Positions 7,797 through 16,208 of a stretch of DNA of 31,571 nucleotides are shown here, in pieces; within the stretch, counting starts at the first letter, position 1, and every line of letters begins with the position of its first letter. The position numbers and the translations under genes are program-made. The notes under the pieces were generated by a model that was given only the letters and a program-made list of their open reading frames with translations, did no database searches and was not told the origin of the DNA. Source of the DNA: DATDVT01 sp035289905 (GTDB lineage: Archaea; Nanobdellota; Nanobdellia; SCGC-AAA011-G17; GW2011-AR18); assembly GCA_035289905.1 (NCBI GenBank), contig DATDVT010000041.1, positions 1 to 31,571 of the forward strand, read 5' to 3'.

Positions 7797-8754
7797 TTTC
7801 TATTTGATCTGTTCTTTGTGATGGATAGATATCTATATTTTTTGTTTTATATCCCTCTAGGTTATACATTTTTTCTGCTGTTAGAGCAATCATTGCAGCA
7901 TTATCTGTTAAGTATTGGTTTTCTAATATAAAGAATTTAGCATTTCTTTGTTTACACATTTTTAAACACATCTCTTGTAGTCTTTTGTTACAAGCTACTC
8001 CTCCACCTAGTAGTAATTCTTTTTTATTACAATGTGCCATTGCTCTTTCAGTTACTTCAGTAATCATACTAAATACAGTTTCTTGTAATGAATAACATAG
8101 ATTTTCAATATTCTCTATTTTGATTTTTGAAATAATATTTGTTTGAATTCCAGATAGAGAAAAATCCATACCTTTTATATTGTATGGTAATTCTATATAT
8201 TTATTTGATTTTTTTGCTAGTTCTTCTATTTTAGGACCACCTGGAAATCCTAGATCTAGTTTTCTTGCAATAGTATCAATAAAGTTTCCTACTCCTAGAT
8301 CAAGTGTTTCTCCAAAAATCCTATATTTTTTTCCTTCATAAGCAATTATTTGTGTATTAGCCCCAGAAACATAGAGTAAAACAGGATCTTTTGCATTTGT
8401 TAGTGATCTTCCAATTTCTAAATGAGCTATACAATGATTTACTCCTATTAGTGGAACATTAAGTTTTTTGGATAATTTTTTTGCAAAATTTAAACCAACC
8501 AATAAACAAGGAGCTAGCCCAGGAGCATTAGAAATACCAATAAGCTCAATATCTTTTACCTTTAGTTTAGATCTTTCTAAGGCTTGTTTTAATAGTTTTT
8601 CTTTTATTTTTTCATGGTGTTCTGCAACTTTATTAGGAATTAATCCCCCTTTTTTTGTAGTAAATACTTTTTTTAAATTGCATAATATTTTTTTGTTTTT
8701 TATTATGGCTATCCCAAAGGTATGTGCTGTTGATTCAATTCCTAGAATTATCAT
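7783..8754 (-). CDS. kae1: KEOPS subunit Kae1 (tRNA t6A37 threonylcarbamoyltransferase)
   Basis: Kae1 transfers the threonylcarbamoyl group to A37 of ANN-decoding tRNAs within the KEOPS complex. The 323-aa product starts MIILGIESTAHTFGIAI and contains the metal-binding HCIAH motif (H107, H111), VSGANTQI, the LDLGVGNFIDT and GFPGGPKIEELA blocks, and LLGGGVACNKRL and LTDNAAMIAL near the C-terminus. The length fits stand-alone archaeal Kae1; there is no fused Bud32 kinase domain. The TATA box (8775-8786) is centred about 25 nt upstream and is shared with the divergent CCA-adding enzyme. Other KEOPS subunits are not in this window. Confidence 0.96.
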   Translation of the reverse strand: MIILGIESTAHTFGIAIIKNKKILCNLKKVFTTKKGGLIPNKVAEHHEKIKEKLLKQALERSKLKVKDIELIGISNAPGLAPCLLVGLNFAKKLSKKLNVPLIGVNHCIAHLEIGRSLTNAKDPVLLYVSGANTQIIAYEGKKYRIFGETLDLGVGNFIDTIARKLDLGFPGGPKIEELAKKSNKYIELPYNIKGMDFSLSGIQTNIISKIKIENIENLCYSLQETVFSMITEVTERAMAHCNKKELLLGGGVACNKRLQEMCLKMCKQRNAKFFILENQYLTDNAAMIALTAEKMYNLEGYKTKNIDIYPSQRTDQIEITWH

Positions 8755-8774
8755 CTGTAATTATTATAGGGAAA

Positions 8775-8786
8775 CTTTTTATAAGT
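8775..8786. promoter_or_regulatory. Symmetric TATA box shared by kae1 and cca
   Basis: The 51-bp gap between the two divergent starts holds one clear box, CTTTTTATAAGTA on the plus strand and TACTTATAAAAAG on the minus strand. Its centre is about 26 nt from each start codon. No second box is present in either direction, so both leaderless transcripts should arise from this site. Confidence 0.6.
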
Positions 8787-8805
8787 ATTTATTATATTTA
8801 GTTAT

Positions 8806-9999
8806 ATGAACTATAGATTGATTCTTAAGAAAATAAAACCAACCAAATTAGAAGGATTTATTTTAAACTTAAAGGTTAAATCTTTTGTTAATAAATTACA
8901 AAAGGGAATTAATGCAGAGGTAGTTTTAGGAGGGAGTGTTGCGAAGGGTACTTGGTTAATGGGTAATTATGATATAGATGTTTTTGTTAGGTTTAAGTTA
9001 AAGGGTGATTTAAGTGAAGATCTTTGGAAAATTTTAAAGGAAAGATTTAATAAAATAGAGAGAATTCATGGTAGTAGGGATTATTTTCAGGTTTTTTATA
9101 AAGGCTTGAATTTTGAAGTAGTTCCAGTTTTAAAGGTGAAGTGTTCTAAAGAGATAGAGAATATTACTGATATCTCTCCTTTACATGTTATTTGGGTAAA
9201 AAATAATATTAATGATTTAGAAGATGAAATAAGATTAGCAAAATCTTTTTGTAAAGCGCAAGAGGTTTATGGTGCTGAGACCTATAAAAAAGGGTTTTCT
9301 GGTTATGTAATTGAATTATTGGTTATTAAGTATAATGGTTTTGAGAATTTTTTGAAAAACGCGATTAATTGGAAAGAGGGGGAAATCATTAGTTTCTTTG
9401 ATAAAAAGGTTGATTCTAAAAATATACCTCTTTTTCTTGCAGATCCAGTTCAGGCTAATAGGAATGCAGCAGCTGCTTTATCTTATGAAAAATTAAATAA
9501 ATTCAAGAGTGTTGCTAGAGCATTTTTAAATAATAAATCTAAGAGATATTTTTTAAGAAAAAAAATATTATTAAAAGATGTTATTGATAATAATTTAGTC
9601 TTAAAAATATGGAATTTAAAGGGAAATATGGATATTGTCGGAACAAAACTTTTAAAATTTTTTGAGAGATTATCTAGTTTGTTAAAAGAAGAGGGGTTTT
9701 TTATTATTAATTCAGGTTGGAGTTGGGATGAGAAGAAAGAGGCTTTAATGTGGTTTTCAGTCAAGGTAAATATATTACCAAAATTTAAATTACATAAAGG
9801 ACCACCTTTAGAGAATAAGTCTGATTGTTTGAAGTTTAGAGAAAAATATAAATTATATGAAATTAAGGAAAAGAATGGAAGATTATATGTGAATTTACCC
9901 AGAAAAGTACGATCTTTAAAGGAATTTATTGAACTGTGTCTAAAGAATGATGCTTATTTTTTAGAGAGAGTACAAAGTGTTAAGATTGTTAAAGGTTAA
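8806..9999 (+). CDS. cca: Archaeal class I CCA-adding tRNA nucleotidyltransferase
   Basis: This enzyme adds or repairs the 3' CCA of tRNAs. The 397-aa product has the nucleotidyltransferase signature GGSVAKGTWLMGNYDIDVFV (42-61) with D56 and D58, and a third carboxylate probably at E104 (NFEVVPVLK). The family blocks GFSGYVIELLVIKY and LADPVQANRNAAAALS follow, then the archaeal tail and body domains. The length is slightly below the usual 430-450. The tRNA-Glu gene in this window lacks an encoded CCA, consistent with the need for it. It diverges from kae1 over a single TATA box and should be leaderless. Confidence 0.94.
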   Translation: MNYRLILKKIKPTKLEGFILNLKVKSFVNKLQKGINAEVVLGGSVAKGTWLMGNYDIDVFVRFKLKGDLSEDLWKILKERFNKIERIHGSRDYFQVFYKGLNFEVVPVLKVKCSKEIENITDISPLHVIWVKNNINDLEDEIRLAKSFCKAQEVYGAETYKKGFSGYVIELLVIKYNGFENFLKNAINWKEGEIISFFDKKVDSKNIPLFLADPVQANRNAAAALSYEKLNKFKSVARAFLNNKSKRYFLRKKILLKDVIDNNLVLKIWNLKGNMDIVGTKLLKFFERLSSLLKEEGFFIINSGWSWDEKKEALMWFSVKVNILPKFKLHKGPPLENKSDCLKFREKYKLYEIKEKNGRLYVNLPRKVRSLKEFIELCLKNDAYFLERVQSVKIVKG

Positions 10000-10180
10000 T
10001 TAAAATTATTCTTTTACAGCTCAAGAAGCCGATGATTTATTTAACACTGCTTCTGTTAATATCTCTTTTAGATCACACGATCCTAAAAAACAGATGATAT
10101 TAAGAAAAGACAGCTTTTATTAAATATCAGGCAAATTGTTATCATCCGCATCCGACTTAGAATCTAAATTAACCGAAATA

Positions 10181-10189
10181 TTTATAAAT
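10181..10189 (+). promoter_or_regulatory. BRE/TATA promoter of psmB-fttA
   Basis: TTTATAAAT is preceded by a purine-rich CCGAAATA element, a good BRE plus TATA pair. Transcription should start near 10211, leaving a leader of about 30 nt. A GAGGT ribosome-binding site at 10228-10232 lies 9 nt before the psmB ATG. A second, better anti-16S match, GAGGTG (10210-10215), sits at the predicted transcript start with no usable start codon after it. Confidence 0.55.
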
Positions 10190-10241
10190 CCTTTTAAGAT
10201 ATAAATTTAGAGGTGAATTAAGTTTCTGAGGTTGAAAGTTT

Positions 10242-10874
10242 ATGGAACAATTATTAAAAACAGGTACTACTACTGTGGGTTTAGTATGTAAGGATGGAAT
10301 TATTTTAGCTGCAGATAGAAAGGTTACTGCAGGTAATTATGTAATGGCTAGAGATTTTGAGAAGGTTATAATTATTAATGAAAATGTAGCTGTTACTACT
10401 GCAGGTTTGGTTTCAGATGTTCAATTATTGACCAAAGTTATTCGGGCACAAATTAAATTAGATGAATTAAGAAGGGGTAAATCTATAAAGATAAGTGAAG
10501 CTGCAAATTTATTAGCTAATTTAGTTTATACTAACATAAGAAAGATGAGTATGGTACAAGGAATTACTGGTTTTTTAGTTGGTGGAAGAGATAAAACCGG
10601 TTTTCATTTGTATTCTTTAGGAGTCGATGGATCTTTAACAAAATATAATAATTATTGTGCAGATGGAAGTGGTATGATGTTTGCTTTGGGTGTATTTGAG
10701 AGTGAATATAAGAATGGGATAAGTATAAATGAAGGCGCAGTATTAGTAGAAAAGGCTATAGTTGCTTCTTTACGGAGAGATACAGCTTCTGGAGCAGGTC
10801 TTGATGTAGTATCTATAACAAAAGATGGAAGTAAAAAGATAGTGTCAAAAAATTTGAATGAAAGATTGGAATAG
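10242..10874 (+). CDS. psmB: 20S proteasome beta subunit
   Basis: PsmB forms the inner proteolytic rings of the archaeal proteasome. The 210-aa precursor has an eight-residue propeptide (MEQLLKTG) that would be removed autocatalytically to expose T9 as the N-terminal nucleophile (TTTVGLVCKDG). In mature numbering T1, D17 (LAADRK) and K33 (FEKV) are all in place, and the C-terminal DTASGAGLDVV block is typical. It has its own BRE/TATA promoter and SD and is followed after 9 nt by fttA. The psmB-aCPSF1 neighbourhood recurs in other archaea, suggesting joint expression of protein and RNA turnover machinery. Confidence 0.97.
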   Translation: MEQLLKTGTTTVGLVCKDGIILAADRKVTAGNYVMARDFEKVIIINENVAVTTAGLVSDVQLLTKVIRAQIKLDELRRGKSIKISEAANLLANLVYTNIRKMSMVQGITGFLVGGRDKTGFHLYSLGVDGSLTKYNNYCADGSGMMFALGVFESEYKNGISINEGAVLVEKAIVASLRRDTASGAGLDVVSITKDGSKKIVSKNLNERLE

Positions 10875-10883
10875 GATTTTCTA

Positions 10884-12785
10884 ATGGTAAAAATCTTGGA
10901 TGAGGTAATAAAGCAATTACCTTCAAATATTAAAATAAGTGAAGCCTGTTTTGAAGGGGCAAATATAGTATTATATACTAAGAGTGAAGATTTTTTTTTA
11001 GATAATCAGGGAGTAATCAAAGGGATTGTTGATAATATTAAAAAAAGAGTTGAATTAAGAATAGATCCTAGTATGTGCATGGATCTTGAATTAGCTAAGG
11101 GTGTAATTGAAAAACTTGTGTCAAAAGATGCTGGAAATATTAGTATTATATTTGATCCTCAAAGGTCTGTAGTTATGATTGAGGCTGAAAGACCAGGTAT
11201 GGTTATTGGCAAGAATGGAGAGATTCTAAAAGAGATTAAAAGAAAGACTTTATGGGTTCCAATTGTTAAGCGAATACCCCCAATTAGATCTCCATTATTA
11301 GAAAATATTAGACAGGTTTTATATGAAAATAGTGATTATAGGAGAAAATTTTTACATAAGGTTGGTAAAAGGATATATGATGGTTGGATCAGGGGTAAAA
11401 AGGATGAATGGGTTAGGATTAGTTTTTTAGGTGCCGCGAGAGAGGTTGGTAGAAGTTGTTATCTATTACAAACCCCTGAATCTAGGGTTTTATTAGATTG
11501 CGGGATTAATGTAGCTGCTACAAAAAAAGATGAGATGTTTCCTAAATTAGAGGCACCAGAGTTTGATCTAACACAATTGGATGCTGTTATTGTAAGTCAT
11601 GCACATTTAGATCATGTTGGTGCTGTACCTTATTTATTTAAATATGGTTATAAGGGACCAGTTTATTTGACTGCTCCAACAAGAGATATTTCTGCTTTGT
11701 TATGTTTAGATTATATAGGTATTTCACATAAAGAGGGTAAAGATGGAATTTATAGTGCTTCAGATGTTAAAGAAATGATGAAGCATTGTATTTGGTTAGA
11801 TTTTGAAGAGGTTACAGACATAACTCCGGATATTAGATTAACTTTTTATAATTCTGGACATAATTTGGGAAGTAGTCTAGTACATTTGCATATTGGAAAT
11901 GGATTGCATAATTTTTTGTATTCTGGGGATTTTAATTATGAAGTTAGTAATCTATTAAGTTCTGCTTATACTAAATTTCCTAGATTAGAAACTGTTATGA
12001 TGGAGGCTACTTATGGTACTCAGAGTATAAATGTTCCTTCAAGACGAGAGAGTGAAGAGCAGTTAGTTAGTATAATTAATGAAATAGTTGAACGAAAGGG
12101 AAAGATTTTAATGCCTGTTTTGGGGGTAGGTAGAAGTCAAGAGGTAATGTTAATTATAGAGAGAAATATGAGGGAGGGTAAGATTCCTACAATGCCAGTA
12201 TATATTCAAGGGATGTTATGGGATGTTACTGCTTTACATACAGCTTATCCTGATTTTTTTAATGCGAAGGTAAGAAAGAGTATATTTCAAAGGGATCATA
12301 ATCCTTTTTTAAGTGAAATCTTTAAGAAGGTTGGTAGCCAGAAGGAGATGAAAGAGGTTATTGAGGGTAAAGGACCTTATATTATTATGGCTACTTCTGG
12401 AATGTTGACTGGAGGGGCATCTTTAGAGTATTTTAAGGCATTTGCTGAGAATAAAAATAATGCTGTAGTTTTAACTTCTTACCAGGGTACTGGTTCTTTG
12501 GGCAGAAAATTAGAAGAGGGAGAAAAAGAAATAGTTTTTTCTGATGGAAAAAAACAAGAAATAGTTAATGTGTTATTGCGTGTGTATACAATCCAAGGTT
12601 TATCCGGGCACTCTAATTATAAGCAGTTAATTTCTTGGGTTTATAGATTAGATCCTAAACCAAAAAGAGTTATAGTTGTTCATGGAGAACAATCTAGATG
12701 TTTGGAATTAGCTTCAAGTATTTATCAATTAAATAAAATAGAAACTGTTGCTCCAAGATTGTTGGATTGTTTAAGATTAAAGTAA
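10884..12785 (+). CDS. fttA: Archaeal CPSF1 / FttA transcription termination nuclease
   Basis: FttA (aCPSF1) is the beta-CASP ribonuclease that cleaves nascent RNA and ends transcription in archaea. The 633-aa protein has an N-terminal KH region (about 1-145) with the second KH motif PGMVIGKNGE (104-113). The metallo-beta-lactamase core starts near 178 (VRISFLGAAREVGRS) with the zinc motif H239-A-H241-L-D243-H244, NSGHNLGS (H326) and SGDFNYE (D349). The beta-CASP insertion follows, then a C-terminal return to the core with GLSGHSNYKQL. All metal ligands that I can place are present. It is the second gene of the psmB operon and its last 9 bases overlap the convergent unknown membrane gene. Confidence 0.96.
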   Translation: MVKILDEVIKQLPSNIKISEACFEGANIVLYTKSEDFFLDNQGVIKGIVDNIKKRVELRIDPSMCMDLELAKGVIEKLVSKDAGNISIIFDPQRSVVMIEAERPGMVIGKNGEILKEIKRKTLWVPIVKRIPPIRSPLLENIRQVLYENSDYRRKFLHKVGKRIYDGWIRGKKDEWVRISFLGAAREVGRSCYLLQTPESRVLLDCGINVAATKKDEMFPKLEAPEFDLTQLDAVIVSHAHLDHVGAVPYLFKYGYKGPVYLTAPTRDISALLCLDYIGISHKEGKDGIYSASDVKEMMKHCIWLDFEEVTDITPDIRLTFYNSGHNLGSSLVHLHIGNGLHNFLYSGDFNYEVSNLLSSAYTKFPRLETVMMEATYGTQSINVPSRRESEEQLVSIINEIVERKGKILMPVLGVGRSQEVMLIIERNMREGKIPTMPVYIQGMLWDVTALHTAYPDFFNAKVRKSIFQRDHNPFLSEIFKKVGSQKEMKEVIEGKGPYIIMATSGMLTGGASLEYFKAFAENKNNAVVLTSYQGTGSLGRKLEEGEKEIVFSDGKKQEIVNVLLRVYTIQGLSGHSNYKQLISWVYRLDPKPKRVIVVHGEQSRCLELASSIYQLNKIETVAPRLLDCLRLK

Positions 12786-13778
12786 ATTAAAAAATTTTTT
12801 TCTTTCTAAGATTTCTCTACCAGTTGTAATTTTTCCATAATTTTTACCAGAAGGTACACAATCTAGTAAAAATTGGTGATCAAGCGGACTAGTAATTCCT
12901 GGTTTATCTCTTAATACTCCTTTTCTTTTTGGTTTTGGTATTCTTATTGTAATCCCTTTATATTCCTCTGATTTAGGTTCTTCTATTAAAATTTCTGGTA
13001 GATTATATGTTATTCCTTCTTCAATTTTTGGAGTCGATGTTACTTTAGATTCTATGGTCGGTCCTACTATAATTGGTTGATATGTATTTTCTTTTTTATT
13101 GTCTCCCAATATTCCAATAGCGCTAAGACCTATTAAACCTGCAGTTACTAATCCTTTAATGTGTCTTAGGTACCATGGCTGAAAATTTTCTATTTCACTA
13201 GGTTGACCTATTACATAATCTCTAGCCCTATCATATAAACCTCTTACTTTGTTGCCCAATGTTTCCCTTGTAGGTTCAATAGACTCTAGGCTTTCTTCTA
13301 GATTTTTAGGCCTTAAAACAATTGTTTCCTCGTTATCCATAAATTCTATAGGTTCTACTACTATGGTTTCTTTTAAGTAAGGTTTACCTTTTGCGCTTGC
13401 AATAGCTTCATTCCATAAATTATCTTCTGCAACTCTTGTAAAATATTGTTCACATGCTTGTTCTCTTGCATTAAGGTTTTCTCTTAAACTTACTGTACGA
13501 TTAAAATTATAAGGAATATGTGGTTTTCTTATATCTTTTTTTGATTTATTTCCATTATTATTTAAAAGATTATATCTGATAAATTCTCTTGATAATTGAT
13601 TATATGCTTCTAATTCAGCTTTTTCATGGGTTGTTTCATAGTCGAGTTTAGCTTCATTCAAGCTATCTTTAAATTTATTTAATTCATCTTTAGCATTAAG
13701 CTCTGCTTGCCATCTAGCTAAAATTAATTCATTATGATTCAATATTTCATGTTTATTTCTTGGTATATTGGTTTTCAT
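12777..13778 (-). CDS. Unknown single-span membrane protein (333 aa), paired with the 483-aa gene
   Basis: The product has about 200 N-terminal residues without a signal peptide, helical and charged in the first 70. One membrane span follows at about 205-225 (IKGLVTAGLIGLSAIGILG, after a basic YLRH). A C-terminal tail of about 105 residues is rich in Pro, Lys, Glu and Ile (TIRIPKPKRKG) and ends with a basic LERKKFFNLL. The positive-inside rule suggests a cytoplasmic N-domain. The start is supported by an SD (AAGAGG, 13789-13794) 10 nt upstream and a strong BRE/TATA at 13828-13848. It lies 95 nt downstream of the 483-aa gene on the same strand. Function unknown; the matched promoters suggest joint expression. 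Confidence 0.7.
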   Translation of the reverse strand: MKTNIPRNKHEILNHNELILARWQAELNAKDELNKFKDSLNEAKLDYETTHEKAELEAYNQLSREFIRYNLLNNNGNKSKKDIRKPHIPYNFNRTVSLRENLNAREQACEQYFTRVAEDNLWNEAIASAKGKPYLKETIVVEPIEFMDNEETIVLRPKNLEESLESIEPTRETLGNKVRGLYDRARDYVIGQPSEIENFQPWYLRHIKGLVTAGLIGLSAIGILGDNKKENTYQPIIVGPTIESKVTSTPKIEEGITYNLPEILIEEPKSEEYKGITIRIPKPKRKGVLRDKPGITSPLDHQFLLDCVPSGKNYGKITTGREILERKKFFNLL

Positions 13779-13807
13779 ATTTGATTATCCTCTTTGATTA
13801 TTATTCT

Positions 13808-13825
13808 TTATAATATATATTATAA
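13808..13825. repeat. 18-bp perfect palindrome in a 5' leader
   Basis: TTATAATATATATTATAA is fully self-complementary. It lies between the distal BRE/TATA (13828-13848) and the SD of the 333-aa gene. A related ATATATTATAAA string occurs 25-30 nt before the start of the 483-aa gene (15350-15361). It could be an operator, a weak proximal TATA, or simple A/T sequence. Confidence 0.4.
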
Positions 13826-13827
13826 GA

Positions 13828-13848
13828 ACTAGTATTTAAATCTTTCGT
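13828..13848 (-). promoter_or_regulatory. Strong BRE/TATA promoter, copy 1
   Basis: On the coding strand the site reads CGAAAG, one base, TTTAAATA, then CTAGT. This is a purine-rich BRE directly followed by a consensus TATA. It matches the site before the 483-aa gene at 19 of 21 positions. The predicted start near 13810 gives a leader of about 30 nt that includes the SD. Confidence 0.65.
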
Positions 13849-13873
13849 TTTGTTATTACTATAAAGTAAAAAA

Positions 13874-15325
13874 TTAAGCAAGATATTTGCTTTTAAAATT
13901 ATTCCATCTGTTTTTTACATATTGACCTAAAACAACGCCTGGAACCCTTTGAGATTGATCTAAGAGACCTACCTCATCATTATAATGTGGTATTGGTCCA
14001 TTAGGTAATCTTACTTTTCTAAGCTCACTTCCATCTTCTGAAGTTTCTCTTTCTATTCTAACTGGTGATAATTCATTTAATCCAGGTTCATAATCTATTC
14101 TTGGTCTACTAAAGAATGGAACTCCACCCACATAACCCTCTTCATCAACATATCCCCTTCTATCAATATCATATGTTTCTATTTCTGCTCCATCAACAGT
14201 TTTTCTTTTTTCAAATAATACTTTATATATGTAATTTTGTGGATCTATGTAATATCCTGTTTTTAAGGGTTTTTGTTTATATTCTCTTGGTTTAGCTTCA
14301 GGTACTTTTATTATTTTTACTTCTTTTAATTTGTCTTTTTTTTCAACTTCTATATGATCTGATGTATCTGGTAGATCAGGTATACTATCTATCTTTGCTC
14401 TATTTTTAACCCAATCAGGATTTTCTACTCTTGTAGTCTTTTTTGTATGAGGTTTATAACCAGTCATATCATTAATACATTTAATAGCCTGTGCATAATC
14501 TCTTTTTTCAGTATATAATTCTACTAAATATCCATTAGTACTATTAACAATATCTTGCCTATTTAACCTTGAAGCTTGTCTATTTTCAGCTTTTGTTGAT
14601 CTAATTAATTGATCTAAATTATTTCTATAACCAACATGCGTTTTTTTCCCAGCTTGATCCATTCTATATTGTAATAAGTCAATTACTACACCACATTCAG
14701 TTTGACAATTACCAGAATAACTAGTAATGGGGGTTGGACTAGGACTTGTTTGATCCTCAGATCCAACAGCGTGTATAGGAGCTAATGTTCTTTCAATATT
14801 AGCTAATGCTCTTTGTTCTAATTCAGCTACTTTTACAACTATTGCTTTATCAGCCTCTGCATTTTGATTAAGCATAGCTTCTAAATTTTTAATTAATTTA
14901 GTTTGTTTATTATCAATTTCATTTTGAGTTTTAGCATATTTAGTTATGTCTGGACTTTGTTTCAATTGATCATAATGATCTAAAAGAGTTGCTTGTGTTT
15001 TAATTATATCACTCACTTGATCAGAACTTGTTCCAGTACCAATTTTAGCACCTACATATCCAGCAAAACCTGCTAGAGTTGCAATACTTAATATTTTTGC
15101 TACTGTATTTTCTCTTAATTTACCTAAAAAACCAGTTGGTTTTTTTGGCATTAAATCATAATATTCCCTTACTAAACCATCAGCAATAGCTTCTGCATGT
15201 TTAGCATCAGGATGAGTATCATATAAATTATTTATTTGTATTTGAGTAGTTGAAGGTAAAGCCTCCCACATATCTTGTTTCCCAGAATCGTTATGAATAA
15301 GATCTGAATATAAACCATTTGCCAT
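13874..15325 (-). CDS. Unknown single-span coiled-coil membrane protein (483 aa)
   Basis: The N-terminal 70 residues are soluble (MANGLYSDLIHNDSGKQDMW). One span follows at about 74-95 (AKILSIATLAGFAGYVGAKIG), then a long helical, Gln/Lys/Glu-rich region (102-185) likely to form a coiled coil. Next come a Ser/Pro/Thr linker (189-205), a second helical block (206-290) containing C207 and C211, and a Pro/Tyr-rich, probably beta-rich C-terminal third. A basic segment before the span suggests that the coiled coil is outside the cell. The start is set by an SD (GAGGT, 15335-15339) 9 nt upstream. I recognise no family. Strong promoter, SD-led translation and slightly higher G+C than the neighbours suggest an abundant, perhaps structural or surface, protein. 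Confidence 0.72.
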   Translation of the reverse strand: MANGLYSDLIHNDSGKQDMWEALPSTTQIQINNLYDTHPDAKHAEAIADGLVREYYDLMPKKPTGFLGKLRENTVAKILSIATLAGFAGYVGAKIGTGTSSDQVSDIIKTQATLLDHYDQLKQSPDITKYAKTQNEIDNKQTKLIKNLEAMLNQNAEADKAIVVKVAELEQRALANIERTLAPIHAVGSEDQTSPSPTPITSYSGNCQTECGVVIDLLQYRMDQAGKKTHVGYRNNLDQLIRSTKAENRQASRLNRQDIVNSTNGYLVELYTEKRDYAQAIKCINDMTGYKPHTKKTTRVENPDWVKNRAKIDSIPDLPDTSDHIEVEKKDKLKEVKIIKVPEAKPREYKQKPLKTGYYIDPQNYIYKVLFEKRKTVDGAEIETYDIDRRGYVDEEGYVGGVPFFSRPRIDYEPGLNELSPVRIERETSEDGSELRKVRLPNGPIPHYNDEVGLLDQSQRVPGVVLGQYVKNRWNNFKSKYLA

Positions 15326-15379
15326 TTTGTTTTTACCTCGCTTATTATTTTATAATATATTTGTTACTTAACAGTAAAC

Positions 15380-15394
15380 GTAGTATGATACTAC
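15380..15394. repeat. Inverted repeat upstream of the 483-aa gene
   Basis: GTAGTAT and ATACTAC are perfect 7-bp inverted arms around a single G. They abut the TATA (15390-15410) on its downstream side for the minus-strand gene, where a repressor could block polymerase. Confidence 0.4.
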
Positions 15395-15410
15395 TATTTA
15401 AGTCTTTCGT
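15390..15410 (-). promoter_or_regulatory. Strong BRE/TATA promoter, copy 2
   Basis: On the coding strand this reads CGAAAG, one base, then TTAAATA and GTAGT, 19 of 21 bases identical to the site at 13828-13848. Start of transcription is predicted near 15373, leaving a leader of about 45 nt with the SD GAGGT. Confidence 0.65.
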
Positions 15411-15470
15411 GATATATAAGTAAATAATAGTCAAAGATATTATAAACATTTAGAGGCTTAAAATTATATT

Positions 15471-16169
15471 ATGGAAATTATACACGGAATAAATATTGTT
15501 GGTTTTGGTCTTTTCATTAGGGAATTTAAATGTTTAGTTTTAGGGGATTTACATCTAGGATTAGAGGCTTCTTTAGGGGAAAGAGGTTATTTATTACCTA
15601 AGGCGAATTTTAGTAAATTAAAGAGATCTCTGGAAAATATAAAGGTTAATTATTCTGTTGAAAGGGTTATTTTTAATGGTGATATTAAACATGATTTTGG
15701 GACAATTAGCCATGAAGAATGGGATGATTGTCTAGAATTAATTGATTTTTTTAAGGATCAAGAAGTCATTTTAATTAAGGGAAATCATGATAAGATAACA
15801 CAAATTATAGCAAAAAAACGAAATTTAATGGTAGTTGATTATTATAAATTAGGTAATATTTTAATTTGCCATGGAGATGTTATTATTGATCAAGAGGGGG
15901 ATATAATAATTATAGGACATGAACATCCTGCAATTTCTTTTGTTGAAGGACCTAAAATTGAGTTATATAAATGTTTTTTAATAGGTAAATTTAGAGGGAA
16001 AGATTTGATTGTTATACCTAGTTTTTCTTATCTTAATATTGGAAGTGATGTTTTAAAATATGAAAGATTGAGTCCGTATCTACAAGAAGGTTTAGGAAAT
16101 TTTGAGACTTTTGTTGTTTCTGATTCTGAAGAGGCGTTTTATTTTGGAAGAATTAAAGATATTTCTTAG
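15471..16169 (+). CDS. Archaeal calcineurin-like metallophosphoesterase (SbcD-related)
   Basis: The 232-aa product carries the metallophosphoesterase motifs in order: GDLHLG (24-29), NGDIKHDFG, KGNHDK, ICHGDV and GHEHP. These give the two-metal site of the calcineurin/Mre11 fold. It matches the small archaeal phosphoesterase family related to SbcD, usually about 230-250 aa, whose substrate is not settled. There is no capping or DNA-binding domain as in Mre11. A TATA-like box GATATTATAAA (about 15436-15446) lies 25-35 nt upstream, and a GAGG lies within the short leader. The gene is divergent from the 483-aa membrane protein gene. Confidence 0.88.
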   Translation: MEIIHGINIVGFGLFIREFKCLVLGDLHLGLEASLGERGYLLPKANFSKLKRSLENIKVNYSVERVIFNGDIKHDFGTISHEEWDDCLELIDFFKDQEVILIKGNHDKITQIIAKKRNLMVVDYYKLGNILICHGDVIIDQEGDIIIIGHEHPAISFVEGPKIELYKCFLIGKFRGKDLIVIPSFSYLNIGSDVLKYERLSPYLQEGLGNFETFVVSDSEEAFYFGRIKDIS

Positions 16170-16208
16170 GATAGATTATTTTAAAAATTTATATTTTAAT
16201 TAAAATTA

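Noticed and set aside
8468..8809. 113-aa plus-strand open frame
   Set aside because: It lies almost wholly antisense to kae1, a clear gene, and its composition is that of a shadow frame.
9483..9764. 93-aa minus-strand open frame
   Set aside because: It is antisense to the CCA-adding enzyme and has no promoter or family match.
10120..10165. Possible C/D-box guide RNA on the minus strand (ATGATAA then CTGA)
   Set aside because: Only one degenerate box C and one D-like box are present; no C'/D' pair at the right spacing.
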